From contig NZ_JARGDK010000012.1 of the NCBI RefSeq assembly GCF_029210495.1, positions 20,731 to 84,730 on the forward strand: 64,000 nucleotides of DNA, given 5' to 3'. Each line of letters starts with the position of its first letter. Position 1 is the first letter of the stretch. Positions 8,052 to 16,994 of the stretch are shown one piece after another. The DNA is from Pseudothioclava nitratireducens. Lineage in GTDB: Bacteria > Pseudomonadota > Alphaproteobacteria > Rhodobacterales > Rhodobacteraceae. Under the pieces are notes generated by a model. It had not been told where the DNA came from. It saw only the letters and a program-made list of their open reading frames with translations, and ran no database searches. The translations under genes were made by a program, and so were the position numbers.

Positions 8052-8951
8052 ATGGCACAGAGATTTGGCGGCAAATACAGCCCGACCGGCACCGGGCCCG
8101 CAGGCGGCGGACTGGCCGGACGTGAGATCGCGCAAAAACCCCCGGCCCCGCCGCGCCACCCGCTGGAAAACCGGCCGTTCTGGATCACCCTCACCGCCGC
8201 GCCCTTCCTGCTTGGGGCCTTTGGCGACGGGCCGTTTGCGCTCTTGCGGGCGTTGGGGGCATTCGCGCTGATCGCGGGGGCAAGCTGGCTGATCCGCGAA
8301 GGGTTGCAGGCCGAGGCCGCCTATAACGCGCGCCGCGTGGCGCGTCGTCCAGCCTTTCCGCGCAAGATTTTCGGGGCTGTGCTCTATGGGCTTGGCATCA
8401 CCATCGGCGCGCAGGCGCCCGAGATGGGCCTGATCGGGGCCATCGTCGTGGGTGTGATCGGCACCGGCCTTGCGCTGCTGGCCTTTGGCAGCGATCCGAT
8501 GACAAACAAGGGCATGGAGGGGATCGACCCGTTCCAGCAAGACCGCGTGGCCCGCGTGATCGCCGAGGGCGAAAAGCACCTCGCCGCGATGCGCGATGCG
8601 ATCGCCCGCACTGGGGATCGCCCGCTCGAAGCGCGGGTGGAGCTGTTCATTGCCACCGCACGCGACTTGTTCCGCACCGTCGAACAGGACCCCGGCGATC
8701 TGAGCGCCGCGCGGCGGTACATGGGCGTCTACCTTGAGGGCGCGCGCGATGCGACCGTCAAGTTCGTGGACCTCTGGACCCAAACCCGCGACGCCAAGGC
8801 GCGCAGCGATTACGAGGCGCTTCTGGGCGATCTCGAACAGAATTTCACCGCACGCACGCGTAGCCTGATCGAAGGCGGGCGCGAGGGGCTCGAGATCGAG
8901 ATCGACGTGCTACGCGAACGACTCGCCCGCGAGGGCGTGCGTCAGGATTGA
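8052..8951 (+). CDS. XpaC-family membrane protein
   Basis: A 299-residue protein with a proline-rich N-terminus, two hydrophobic regions (about residues 45-82 and 114-146) and a charged helical C-terminal half that includes GIDPFQQDRVARVIAEGEKHL. This arrangement matches the XpaC family (named for 5-bromo-4-chloroindolyl phosphate hydrolysis in Bacillus), which is typically encoded next to TelA, as here. The helical region around residues 165-270 probably forms coiled coils and may contact TelA. Biochemical activity is not established in the family. First robust gene of a plus-strand cluster running to 13430. Confidence 0.8.
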   Translation: MAQRFGGKYSPTGTGPAGGGLAGREIAQKPPAPPRHPLENRPFWITLTAAPFLLGAFGDGPFALLRALGAFALIAGASWLIREGLQAEAAYNARRVARRPAFPRKIFGAVLYGLGITIGAQAPEMGLIGAIVVGVIGTGLALLAFGSDPMTNKGMEGIDPFQQDRVARVIAEGEKHLAAMRDAIARTGDRPLEARVELFIATARDLFRTVEQDPGDLSAARRYMGVYLEGARDATVKFVDLWTQTRDAKARSDYEALLGDLEQNFTARTRSLIEGGREGLEIEIDVLRERLAREGVRQD

Positions 8952-9004
8952 ATGGTATGATCGGCACCGCCCGGCGGCCCGACAGATGCGATAAGGAGCG
9001 ACGA

Positions 9005-10174
9005 ATGAGTGAGACCACCCGCGAAAAGGCCGCGCAGGCCCTGGCCGAGATTGAGAACGTGACCGCCGTGATCCTGCCCGAGCCCGCCGCCGAAATCGTG
9101 CCGCTGACCGCCGCACCGACCGCCGTCGCCATCGAGATCCGCTCGCGGATGGATGAGCTCGACCTGAGCGACACCGGCTCCATCGTGCGCTTCGGCGCGC
9201 GCGCGCAGAACGAGTTGCAGCAGATCAGCCAAGCCATGCTGGCCGATGTGAAGAACAAGGATGTGGGCCCTGCGGGCGACAGCCTGCGCCAGATCGTGAC
9301 CACGATCCGCGGCTTCTCGGTGTCGGAACTCGATGTGCGGCGCAAGCGCTCGTGGTGGGAGAAGCTGCTGGGTCGCGCTGCGCCCTTCGCCAATTTCCTC
9401 GCGCGTTTCGAGCAAGTGCAGGGCCAGATCGACAAGGTGACGGATGATCTGTTGAGCCATGAGCACAAGCTGCTCAAGGACATCAAGTCGCTCGATATGC
9501 TCTATGACAAGACGCTCAAGTTCTATGACGAGCTGGGGCTCTACATCGCCGCGGGCGAGGAAAAACTCGCCGCGATCGACGCGACCGATATCCCTGCCAA
9601 AGAGGCGGCGGTCGAGGCGGCTGCCGAGGGCGACAAGGTGCTGCGCGCGCAGGAATTGCGCGATCTGCGGGCCGCGCGCGACGATCTGGAGCGCCGCGTC
9701 CATGACCTCAAGCTGACCCGTCAGGTGACGATGCAGTCGCTGCCTTCGATCCGGCTTGTACAGGAAAACGACAAGTCGCTGGTCACCAAGATCAACTCGA
9801 CGCTGGTCAACACCGTGCCGCTTTGGGAAACGCAACTGGCGCAGGCGGTGACTATCCAGCGCTCGCGCGAGGCGGCAGAGGCGGTGCGCGAGGCGAACGA
9901 TCTGACCAATGAGCTGCTCACCGCCAACGCCAAGAATCTGCGTGAGGCCAATGCAATCGTGCGCGAGGAGATGGAACGCGGCGTGTTCGATATCGAAGCG
10001 GTCAAGACCGCCAATGCCGAACTGATCGCCACCATCGAGGACAGCCTGCGCATCGCCGACGAGGGCAAGCGCAAGCGCGCCGACGCGGAAGCCGAGTTGA
10101 TCACGCTCGAAGGCAAGTTGCGCGACACCCTTGCGGCGGCGAAATCGCCCGAAACCACGGGCGGCTCGGTCTGA
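9005..10174 (+). CDS. TelA-family (toxic anion resistance) protein
   Basis: A 389-residue soluble, strongly helical protein. The conserved block RRKRSWWEKLLGR (about residues 115-127) followed by a long heptad-rich segment with LLKDIKSLDMLYDKTL and TRQVTMQSLPSIRLVQ is diagnostic of TelA, originally linked to tellurite and other envelope stresses. The ATG at 9005 follows AAGGAGCGACGA; an upstream in-frame start would overlap the XpaC stop and lacks a ribosome-binding site. It follows XpaC by 53 bases, and the next gene starts two bases after its stop, so translation is probably coupled. Resistance in this organism is inferred only. Confidence 0.9.
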   Translation: MSETTREKAAQALAEIENVTAVILPEPAAEIVPLTAAPTAVAIEIRSRMDELDLSDTGSIVRFGARAQNELQQISQAMLADVKNKDVGPAGDSLRQIVTTIRGFSVSELDVRRKRSWWEKLLGRAAPFANFLARFEQVQGQIDKVTDDLLSHEHKLLKDIKSLDMLYDKTLKFYDELGLYIAAGEEKLAAIDATDIPAKEAAVEAAAEGDKVLRAQELRDLRAARDDLERRVHDLKLTRQVTMQSLPSIRLVQENDKSLVTKINSTLVNTVPLWETQLAQAVTIQRSREAAEAVREANDLTNELLTANAKNLREANAIVREEMERGVFDIEAVKTANAELIATIEDSLRIADEGKRKRADAEAELITLEGKLRDTLAAAKSPETTGGSV

Positions 10175-10175
10175 G

Positions 10176-11147
10176 ATGATCGGGGGCGGGGCGCGCGTCT
10201 TTCAGGTCTGCGTGATGCTGGCGGCGCTGGCCCTTGCAGGGTGCGAATTCGGCCCCGGCGGCTCTCAACAGGCCCCCGAAGCCACGCCGCGCCCGGTGCC
10301 TGCGCCGGGCGATCTTGGTGACGTGGCCAGCCTCCCCGCCTCGCCGGAATCGGAGGCCATGCGGGAGTATTTCGCGCGGGTCGAGCGGACGCTTCAGGAT
10401 CAGGGCTTGCTGCGGCAGGACGTGGCCCCGCGCGACGCGCCGTTCAACAGCCGCCAGTTGGTCGAGGATTTTGTCCGCATCGCGCTGTATGACGAATATG
10501 CGCCGCAAAACGGCACCTTCGTCGCCCGCCAGAGCGCGAGCCGTTTGCGCCGCTGGGCGAGTCCCGTGCGCATGTCGGTCGAGTTCGGCCCCTCGGTCCC
10601 GGTCGCGCAACGCAAGGCCGACCGCGCCGCGATCTCGGCCTATGCCGGGCAACTGGGGCGCGCCTCGAGCCATCCGGTGTCGGTGGTCGCGCGGGGTGGT
10701 AATTTCCACGTGCTGGTGCTCAACGAAGATGAGCGCCGCAACGCGGCCGCGCGACTGCGCGCATTGGTGCCGGGGATCGACGCGGCCTCGATCGGCGCAA
10801 TCACCGGGCTGGCACCGTCGACCTTCTGCGTGGTCTTTGCCTTCTCCGAGGGCGACTCGCCCGAATATTCCCGCGCCGTGGCGGTGATCCGGGGCGAGCA
10901 CCCCGACCGGCTGCGCCTCTCGTGCATTCACGAGGAACTGGCGCAGGGCATGGGGCTTGCAAATGACAGCCCCCGCGCGCGCCCGTCGATCTTTAACGAC
11001 GACGAGGAATTCGCCCTGCTGACGCGCCATGACGAAATGCTTTTGCGCATCCTTTACGACCCGCGCCTGCGCCCCGGCATGACCGAGGCCGAGGCGCGCC
11101 CGATCGTTCAAACCATTGCCGCCGAGCTGATGGGCGGAGACAGCTAA
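10176..11147 (+). CDS. DUF2927 lipoprotein
   Basis: A 323-residue lipoprotein with signal MIGGGARVFQVCVMLAALALAGC and lipobox ALAGC. The body contains FVRIALYDEYAPQNG, RRWASPVRMSVEFG and the C-terminal RLSCIHEELAQGMGLANDS region. The last stretch resembles the zinc-protease-like HE..Q segment (CIHEELAQ) typical of DUF2927 proteins, followed by FNDDEEFALLTRHDEMLLRILYDPRLRPGM. The latter is also seen in secreted putative metallopeptidases, so protease activity is possible but unproven. The start at 10176 lies two bases after the telA stop. Its presence gives the cluster an outer-membrane or periplasmic arm. Confidence 0.8.
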   Translation: MIGGGARVFQVCVMLAALALAGCEFGPGGSQQAPEATPRPVPAPGDLGDVASLPASPESEAMREYFARVERTLQDQGLLRQDVAPRDAPFNSRQLVEDFVRIALYDEYAPQNGTFVARQSASRLRRWASPVRMSVEFGPSVPVAQRKADRAAISAYAGQLGRASSHPVSVVARGGNFHVLVLNEDERRNAAARLRALVPGIDAASIGAITGLAPSTFCVVFAFSEGDSPEYSRAVAVIRGEHPDRLRLSCIHEELAQGMGLANDSPRARPSIFNDDEEFALLTRHDEMLLRILYDPRLRPGMTEAEARPIVQTIAAELMGGDS

Positions 11148-11159
11148 GGAGGCCCCGAC

Positions 11160-12293
11160 ATGGGTATTCTCGATTTTCTGACCGGCGAATTCATCGATGT
11201 AATCCACTGGGTCGATGACAGCCGTGACACGATGGTCTGGCGCTTTGAGCGCGAGGGGCATGCGATCAAATACGGCGCGAAGCTGACCGTGCGCGAGGGG
11301 CAGGCCGCCGTCTTCGTCCATGAGGGGCAAATCGCGGATGTGTTCGGGCCGGGGCTTTATATGCTCGAAACCAACAACATGCCGATCCTGACCACCCTTC
11401 AGCACTGGGATCACGGCTTCCGCTCGCCCTTCAAGTCCGAGATCTATTTCATCAACACGACCCGGTTCAATGACCTCAAATGGGGCACGAAGAACCCGGT
11501 CATCGCGCGCGACCCGGAATTCGGGCCGGTGCGGCTGCGGGCGTTTGGCACCTATTCGATGCGCGTCGCGGACCCGGCGCGGTTCATCGCGGAGATCGTG
11601 GGGACGGATGGCGAATTCACCGCCGACGAGATCAGCTTCCAGATCCGCAATGTGATCGTGCAGGAGTTCAGCCGCGTGATCGCAAGCGCGGGCATCCCGG
11701 TGCTGGACATGGCGGCGAACACGCGCGACCTCGGCACGATCATCGCCCGCGCTATCGACCCGGTGGTCGCGGCTTATGGCCTCTCGATCCCCGAATTCTA
11801 TATCGAAAACATCAGCTTGCCCGAAGCGGTCGAAGCCGTTCTCGACAAGCGCACCTCAATGGGGATCATCGGCGATCTGCACGGCTATATGAACTTCAAC
11901 GCCGCCGAGGGACTGGCAATGCCGGGCTCGGGGGTCGGCGCTGCGGTTGGTGCGGGGCTGGGGCTCGGGATCGGGCAGCAGATGGTGCAGGGCCAGCTTC
12001 AGGGACCGTGGGGGCAACGCGCCGCCGCGCCGCAGGCCCTGCCCCAGACGGGCGGCGTTGCCCTGCCCCCTCCGGTCCCGACCGTCGAAAAGGTCTGGCA
12101 TGTGGCCGTGAATGGTGTGGCCACCGGCCCCTATGGCCGTGGACATCTGGGCCGCATGGCCGCCGAGGGCGGGCTGACGCGCGAGACGCTCGTCTGGACG
12201 CCCGGTCAGGACGGCTGGAAGCCCGCCGACGAGATCGCGGAGCTTGCGCAACTCTTCACCATCCAACCGCCGCCCCCGCCGCCCGGAGCCTGA
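11160..12293 (+). CDS. SPFH-domain protein with C-terminal GYF_2 domain (YdjI-like)
   Basis: A 377-residue protein. Residues ~25-235 form an SPFH/band-7-like domain of the 'virion core protein'/YdjI group, with MVWRFEREGHAIKYGAKL, AAVFVHEGQ, FGPGLYML and PVRLRAFGTYSMRV. A glycine-rich linker (about 245-270) and a proline segment lead to a GYF_2 domain (about 308-365: WHVAVNGVATGPYGRGHL and TLVWTPGQDGWKPADE) that probably binds proline-rich partners. Unlike flotillins it has no N-terminal transmembrane helix. The ATG follows AAGGAGGCCCCGAC, 12 bases after the lipoprotein stop. Role: membrane-associated scaffold, inferred from family. Confidence 0.88.
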   Translation: MGILDFLTGEFIDVIHWVDDSRDTMVWRFEREGHAIKYGAKLTVREGQAAVFVHEGQIADVFGPGLYMLETNNMPILTTLQHWDHGFRSPFKSEIYFINTTRFNDLKWGTKNPVIARDPEFGPVRLRAFGTYSMRVADPARFIAEIVGTDGEFTADEISFQIRNVIVQEFSRVIASAGIPVLDMAANTRDLGTIIARAIDPVVAAYGLSIPEFYIENISLPEAVEAVLDKRTSMGIIGDLHGYMNFNAAEGLAMPGSGVGAAVGAGLGLGIGQQMVQGQLQGPWGQRAAAPQALPQTGGVALPPPVPTVEKVWHVAVNGVATGPYGRGHLGRMAAEGGLTRETLVWTPGQDGWKPADEIAELAQLFTIQPPPPPPGA

Positions 12294-12299
12294 TCCGCG

Positions 12300-13430
12300 A
12301 TGGCACTGGCGCCAATCGGGCTTGCGTCCGAGCATCACTACCCCTGTGAGAGCTGCGGGGCGGACCTGCGGTTCGCGCCCGGCCAGACGCGACTGGTTTG
12401 CGATCATTGCGGGCATGTGCAGGACATCCCGCAGGCGACCGGACAGGGCCGCGCGGTGCTGGTCGAATTGCCGCTCGAAGACGGGCTGCGCGCCCGTCTG
12501 CCCGAGGAGATCATCGACGAGCGTCGGACACTCTCTTGCCCGAATTGCGGCGCCTCCATCGAGTTCGAGGGTGAGCGCCACGCGACCGAATGTCCCTATT
12601 GCGCAACGCCCGTCGTCGCCGATACCGGAACCCGGCGGCTGATCAAGCCGCAAGGGGTCGTGCCCTTCGAGATCACCGAGGAGCAGGCCCGCGCGGCCTT
12701 GTCGCGCTGGCTCCGGGGGCTTTGGTTCGCGCCCTCGGGCCTGTCGCGCTATGCCCGCAAGGGGCGGCGGATGACGGGGATTTACGCGCCGTTCTGGACC
12801 TTCGACGCGCAGAGCCGCACGGCCTATAGCGGTCAGCGGGGCGACTACTACTACGAGACCCGCTCGGTCCGCGTGAATGTAAACGGGCGCAACGAGACCC
12901 GGCGCCAGCAGGTTCGCAAGGTTCGCTGGCACGCGGTGCGGGGGCGCGTCGCACGGGCCTTCGACGATGTGCTGGTCTATGCCGCGCGCTCGCTGCCGCC
13001 CACCTATATCGACGCGCTGCGTCCTTGGGATCTTGGGGCGCTGCGGGCCTATCAGCCGGATTTCCTCGCGGGCTTCGAGGCCGAGGGCTATACGGTCGAG
13101 CTGCATGAGGGGCACCACCTCGCACGCGCTCAGATGATGCATGTGATCCAATCCGACGTGCGCCGCGATATCGGCGGCGACGAGCAGCGGATCGGGCATC
13201 TCGATCCGGAATTCAGCGCCGAGACCTTCAAGCATGTTCTGCTGCCGGTCTGGACCGCCGCCTACCGCTATCGGGGCCAGAGCTATCGTTTCGTGGTCAA
13301 TGCACAGACCGGACAGGTGCGGGGCGACCGACCGTGGTCCGCGTGGAAAATCGGCTTTGCCGTGCTGCTGGCGGCGCTGGTGATCGGGGTTGGCATCTAT
13401 CTGAACGAGACGGGCGCCTTCCAGCGATGA
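12300..13430 (+). CDS. Double zinc-ribbon protein with C-terminal membrane anchor (YdjG-like)
   Basis: A 376-residue protein with two CxxC-CxxC zinc ribbons: C16/C19 with C34/C37, and C80/C83 with C98/C101. A long middle domain follows (FAPSGLSRYARKGRRMTGIYAPFWTFDA, then a YYYETRSVRV region) and ends in a hydrophobic helix (about residues 346-366, IGFAVLLAALVIGVGIYL). Bacillus YdjG, encoded next to the SPFH protein YdjI, has a comparable zinc-ribbon plus membrane arrangement. Relatives are sometimes mislabelled as primosomal helicase; no helicase motif is present. It starts six bases after the SPFH gene and ends the operon. Confidence 0.82.
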   Translation: MALAPIGLASEHHYPCESCGADLRFAPGQTRLVCDHCGHVQDIPQATGQGRAVLVELPLEDGLRARLPEEIIDERRTLSCPNCGASIEFEGERHATECPYCATPVVADTGTRRLIKPQGVVPFEITEEQARAALSRWLRGLWFAPSGLSRYARKGRRMTGIYAPFWTFDAQSRTAYSGQRGDYYYETRSVRVNVNGRNETRRQQVRKVRWHAVRGRVARAFDDVLVYAARSLPPTYIDALRPWDLGALRAYQPDFLAGFEAEGYTVELHEGHHLARAQMMHVIQSDVRRDIGGDEQRIGHLDPEFSAETFKHVLLPVWTAAYRYRGQSYRFVVNAQTGQVRGDRPWSAWKIGFAVLLAALVIGVGIYLNETGAFQR

Positions 13431-13516
13431 GTGTCGTGAGCCGCCCCCGTGGTGTATTTTGGGGCTTGATGAAAGCGTGAAAGGAATTGTCGCTGGCGGC
13501 GGGATTGTGTAGCACC

Positions 13517-13528
13517 GTTAGCGATAAC
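13517..13528. promoter_or_regulatory. Candidate LacI-family operator before the sugar kinase
   Basis: GTTAGCGATAAC is a dyad (GTTA/TAAC) 12 bases before the kinase ATG. Similar TTA-CG-TAA dyads are common for LacI-family sugar repressors in alphaproteobacteria. No LacI gene is seen in this window. Confidence 0.35.
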
Positions 13529-13540
13529 ATGGAGGGCAAC

Positions 13541-14470
13541 ATGATCCTGAGTTGTGGCGAGTCGCTGATCGACATGCTGCCGCGCGAGAGTGCGGCAGGA
13601 GAGCCAGCCTTTGCGCCCTATCCGGGCGGCGCGGTGTTCAACACGGCGATTGCGCTTGGGCGGCTTGGGGTTGATGCGGGGTTCTTGTCGGGCATTTCCA
13701 CCGATCTTTTCGGCGAGATCCTGGAACAGGCGCTGGCCGCATCCAAGGTGGATGCCGGGCTCTCGATCCGCTCGGACCGGCCCACCACGCTGGCTTTCGT
13801 CAAGCTGGTGAACGGCCATGCAAGTTACGCCTTCTATGATGAGAACACCGCCGGGCGGATGATTACGCCCGCTGACCTGCCCGATCTGCCGGCTTCGGTG
13901 CGCGCCGTGTTTTTCGGGGGGATTTCGCTGGTCGTGGACCCCTGCGGCGGAACCTATGAGGCGCTGATGCTGCGCGAGAGTGCGGCGGGGCGCCTGTGCA
14001 TGATCGACCCGAACATTCGCCCCGGCTTCATCCGCGACGAGGCGGCCTATCGCGCCCGTCTGGAGCGGATGCTCGGGGCTGCGGATATCGTCAAGCTCTC
14101 GGACGAGGACCTGCGCTGGCTGATGGGGCCGGGCGAGATCGACGCGCTTGCGCGTGGGATACTGGCGCAAGGGCCAAAGCTCGTGCTCATCACCGAAGGC
14201 GCCAAGGGTGCACGTGGCATCAGCGCCGCGCATGAGGTCTTTGTACCGGCCAACAAGGTCGAGGTCGTTGATACGGTCGGCGCGGGCGACACGTTCAACG
14301 CGGGCGTTCTGGCGGCGCTCGACCGGGCCGGGGCGTTGAGCAAGGCGCAGGTCGCCGACGCATCCGAGGCGCTGATCCGCGACTGCCTGAGCCTCGGCGT
14401 CGCCGCTGCCGCCGTTACGGTCAGCCGCGCGGGCGCAAACCCGCCCTGGGCTGCGGAGTTGGGGGCATGA
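13541..14470 (+). CDS. PfkB-family sugar kinase, probable fructokinase
   Basis: A 309-residue ribokinase/PfkB-family protein. The N-terminal [14 protein letters not shown] and [17 protein letters not shown] (substrate-binding GG motif) and the C-terminal [18 protein letters not shown] with the catalytic Asp and anion hole are all present. The pattern best fits fructokinases (ATP + D-fructose to fructose 6-phosphate), but other ketose substrates cannot be excluded. The ATG at 13541 follows GGAGGGCAAC; an in-frame ATG four codons earlier overlaps that ribosome-binding site. It overlaps dtd by four bases, so the two are co-transcribed. Confidence 0.85.
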   Translation: MILSCGESLIDMLPRESAAGEPAFAPYPGGAVFNTAIALGRLGVDAGFLSGISTDLFGEILEQALAASKVDAGLSIRSDRPTTLAFVKLVNGHASYAFYDENTAGRMITPADLPDLPASVRAVFFGGISLVVDPCGGTYEALMLRESAAGRLCMIDPNIRPGFIRDEAAYRARLERMLGAADIVKLSDEDLRWLMGPGEIDALARGILAQGPKLVLITEGAKGARGISAAHEVFVPANKVEVVDTVGAGDTFNAGVLAALDRAGALSKAQVADASEALIRDCLSLGVAAAAVTVSRAGANPPWAAELGA

Positions 14471-14916
14471 GGGCCCTCATTCAGCGTGTGAGCCACGCCA
14501 AGGTTGAAGTGGACGGGCGCGTCACCGGAGAGATCGGACAGGGCCTGATGATCCTGATCTGCGCGATGGGTGGCGATACCGAGACCGAGGCCGAGAAACT
14601 CGCGCAGCGCATCTCGAAGCTGCGCATCTTCAAGGATGCTGCCGACAAGATGAACCTCTCGGTGAGCGATATCGGCGGTGCCTGCCTCGTGGTAAGCCAG
14701 TTTACGCTGGCCGCCGATACCTCGCGCGGCAATCGTCCGGGCTTTTCCTACGCGGCCGATCCCGCGACGGGCGAGCGGCTTTATCTGCATTTCGCCGAAG
14801 CGCTGCGCGGGCTTGGCCTGCCGGTCGAGACCGGCGAATTCGGCGCGGATATGGATGTGAGCCTGCTCAATCAGGGCCCGGTCACGATCTGGATGGACAG
14901 CGCCGATCGCGCCTGA
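14467..14916 (+). CDS. dtd: D-aminoacyl-tRNA deacylase
   Basis: A 149-residue DTD that removes D-amino acids (and glycine from tRNA-Ala) from charged tRNAs. It begins [17 protein letters not shown], and both active-site signatures are present: SQFTLAAD (about residues 78-85) and the Gly-cisPro motif in NQGPVTIW near the C-terminus, with NRPGF between them. Normal length for the family. The start overlaps the kinase stop (ATGA). Confidence 0.96.
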   Translation: MRALIQRVSHAKVEVDGRVTGEIGQGLMILICAMGGDTETEAEKLAQRISKLRIFKDAADKMNLSVSDIGGACLVVSQFTLAADTSRGNRPGFSYAADPATGERLYLHFAEALRGLGLPVETGEFGADMDVSLLNQGPVTIWMDSADRA

Positions 14917-15182
14917 CCGCCTGCGCGGATACGGTTTCCCTTGACTTTTGGGGGCCGCTCCCCCATCTGCGACACATGCAAGGAGTGCCGCCCGCGTGAG
15001 CGGCCGCGCCAATGGGGCATCAGGCCCCACCCGAAAGACGGCGCAGATCCTGCACAAAATGGTTCCCAATTCACGCGGGGGGACCCCGTCGGCCAGAGGT
15101 CGGCACCCGCCCGCACGCGCGCCCAAATCCTTGGGCCTGCCCCCTATTCCGCGCCCTGAATGGCGCCAAGAAAGACACGACT
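14917..15182 (+). promoter_or_regulatory. Leader region of the DEAD-box helicase gene
   Basis: 266 bases without a convincing gene. It begins near a TTGACT hexamer (14941), then GGGGGCCGCTCCCCC (14950-14964), GAGCGGCCGCGCC and GGGGCATCAGGCCCC (15014-15028), and several further G/C inverted repeats up to CCTTGGGCCTGCCCCC. This looks like a structured 5' untranslated region rather than a simple promoter. Confidence 0.4.
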
Positions 15183-16529
15183 TTGGATAATTTCGACAAT
15201 CTCGGCCTCGCCCCGATCCTTCTGGAAAACCTCACCCGCATGGGATTCACCAAGCCCACCCCGATCCAGACCAAGGCGATCCCGCATGTGGTCAAGGGCC
15301 GCGACCTGCTGGGTCTGGCGCAAACCGGGACCGGCAAAACGGCGGCCTTCGGCCTGCCGATGCTGACCCGCATCCTGAACTACGGCAAACGCCCCGCGCC
15401 CAAGACTGTGCGGGCGCTGGTGCTGGCGCCGACCCGTGAACTTGCCACCCAGATCCACGAGAACCTCTCGGCCTTTGCCGAGGACGCGCCTGTGCATATC
15501 CAGCGTGTCGTGGGCGGGGCCTCGATCAACGTGCAGTCGCAAAAGCTCGCCAAGGGCGTGGACGTGCTGATCGCAACGCCCGGACGGCTTCTGGACCTTC
15601 TGGACCGCCGCGCTCTGGTCCTCTCGGAGACGAGCTACCTCGTCCTCGACGAGGCCGACCAGATGCTCGATATCGGCTTCATCCACGCGCTGCGCAAAAT
15701 CGCCAAGCTGATCCCGGCGGAACGTCAGACGCTCTTGTTCTCGGCCACCATGCCGAAGCTGATGGAAGAGCTGGCCGACAGCTACCTCACCGACCCGGTC
15801 CGCGTGCAGGTCTCGTTGCCGGGCAAGGCCGCGGACAAGATCGAACAAGGCGTCCATTTCACCACGCAGGGCGAAAAGGCGACGCTCCTCGCGCAGTATC
15901 TCGGCGAGCACAAGGGCGAGAGCGCGCTGGTCTTCAACCGGACCAAGCACGGCTCGGACAAGCTTGCAGGGCTTCTGGAGAAATGGGGTTTCAGCGTCGC
16001 CGCTATCCACGGCAACAAGTCGCAGGGCCAGCGCGAGCGCGCGCTTGCGGCCTTCCGTGAAGGCAAGACCGAAGTGCTGGTGGCGACCGATGTCGCGGCT
16101 CGCGGCCTCGATATTCCGCTGGTCGCCCATGTCTACAACTACGACCTGCCGAACGTCCCCGAGAACTACGTCCACCGGATCGGCCGCACCGCGCGCGCGG
16201 GCCGTGACGGGCGCGCAGTGGCGCTTTGTGCGCCGCTGGAAATGGGCGACCTGCGCGAGATCGAAAAGGCGATGGGCGCAAAGATTCCGGTTATCGGCGG
16301 CACGCCGCACGAAGAGGTTGCCCCGGGCGCGCGCGAACGTAACGCCCAGAAAAAGCGCAACCAGCAGCGTCAGGCCGCACGTCCGAAATCGGCGAAAGCT
16401 GGCGGCAAGCCGGGCGCAGGGAAATCTGCGGGCAAACCGCGCGCGGCCAAGCCCAACAAGGCGGCCAATGGCGGCGCGCAGCCGCCGCGCCGCGCGAAAT
16501 CGGGGAACCGGTCGGGCGCGCGCGCCTGA
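15183..16529 (+). CDS. rhlE: DEAD-box RNA helicase (RhlE-like)
   Basis: An ATP-dependent RNA helicase of about 448 residues. Motifs in order: Q motif FTKPTPIQ, Walker A AQTGTGKT, PTREL, DEAD in VLDEADQMLD, SAT in LFSATMP, and HRIGRTARAGR. A lysine/arginine/alanine-rich tail of about 80 residues follows, as in RhlE proteins. No in-frame ATG lies at the family N-terminus; TTG at 15183 yields LDNFDNLGLAP, matching relatives that begin a few residues before FDNLGLAP. An ATG at 15160 is in the wrong frame. A longer in-frame start at 15012 would add 57 atypical residues. Likely role: rRNA maturation or mRNA turnover at low temperature. Confidence 0.88.
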   Translation: MDNFDNLGLAPILLENLTRMGFTKPTPIQTKAIPHVVKGRDLLGLAQTGTGKTAAFGLPMLTRILNYGKRPAPKTVRALVLAPTRELATQIHENLSAFAEDAPVHIQRVVGGASINVQSQKLAKGVDVLIATPGRLLDLLDRRALVLSETSYLVLDEADQMLDIGFIHALRKIAKLIPAERQTLLFSATMPKLMEELADSYLTDPVRVQVSLPGKAADKIEQGVHFTTQGEKATLLAQYLGEHKGESALVFNRTKHGSDKLAGLLEKWGFSVAAIHGNKSQGQRERALAAFREGKTEVLVATDVAARGLDIPLVAHVYNYDLPNVPENYVHRIGRTARAGRDGRAVALCAPLEMGDLREIEKAMGAKIPVIGGTPHEEVAPGARERNAQKKRNQQRQAARPKSAKAGGKPGAGKSAGKPRAAKPNKAANGGAQPPRRAKSGNRSGARA

Positions 16530-16532
16530 CCG

Positions 16533-16994
16533 TCAGATCACGACCTCGCCTTCGAGACGCAGCTTCATCTCCAGCAGAACCTTCTGGAGCGCCTGCGTCT
16601 CGAACAAGAGGCGTTTGGCCTCATTGACGGTGATCGTGCCGTCTTGAATCGACTGGTGATACTCACTCATCAGCATCGCAAAACGCTGGCTCAGCTCGAC
16701 GATGTCGGAATTGATATGCCCGCCCTTGGTGTTGCGACGGTCCTCATCGAAACTGATCGTCATCTTGCCCAGTTCGGCCAGCGCAGAGGTCACATGCGGA
16801 AAGCTGGCCTCGGCCTCGAGATGGGCGACCACGTCGATCGGCATGAACCGATCCGCATTCTCGGTATCGTTTGAATAGTAACGACCCAAGGTCGCCTTGG
16901 ATTTCCCGCAAAGCTCCGCCGATCGCTCGACCCCGAGATCCTTGACCAAGGCCTCGGTATGTCTTTTGAGATAGCTGCCGATACGGTCCGTCAC
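16533..16994 (-). CDS. Small HTH-like DNA-binding protein
   Basis: A 153-residue soluble protein. Residues ~18-45 (VERSAELCGKSKATLGRYYSND) look like a helix-turn-helix of the XRE/phage-repressor type, followed by MPIDVVAHLEAEASFPHVTSALAEL. The last third is helical (VNEAKRLLFETQALQKVLLEMKLRLE) and may oligomerise. The GTG at 16994 is chosen because GGAGG lies five bases upstream; longer frames run into the tdk leader. It converges on the helicase gene with a three-base gap. Family-level function is unknown; a transcription factor is the best reading. Confidence 0.7.
   Translation of the reverse strand: MTDRIGSYLKRHTEALVKDLGVERSAELCGKSKATLGRYYSNDTENADRFMPIDVVAHLEAEASFPHVTSALAELGKMTISFDEDRRNTKGGHINSDIVELSQRFAMLMSEYHQSIQDGTITVNEAKRLLFETQALQKVLLEMKLRLEGEVVI

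Noticed and set aside
15160..15366. ATG frame overlapping the helicase start, considered as evidence of a frameshift in rhlE
   Set aside because: The helicase frame is intact from TTG 15183 and matches the family N-terminus; kept only as a possible overlapping upstream frame.
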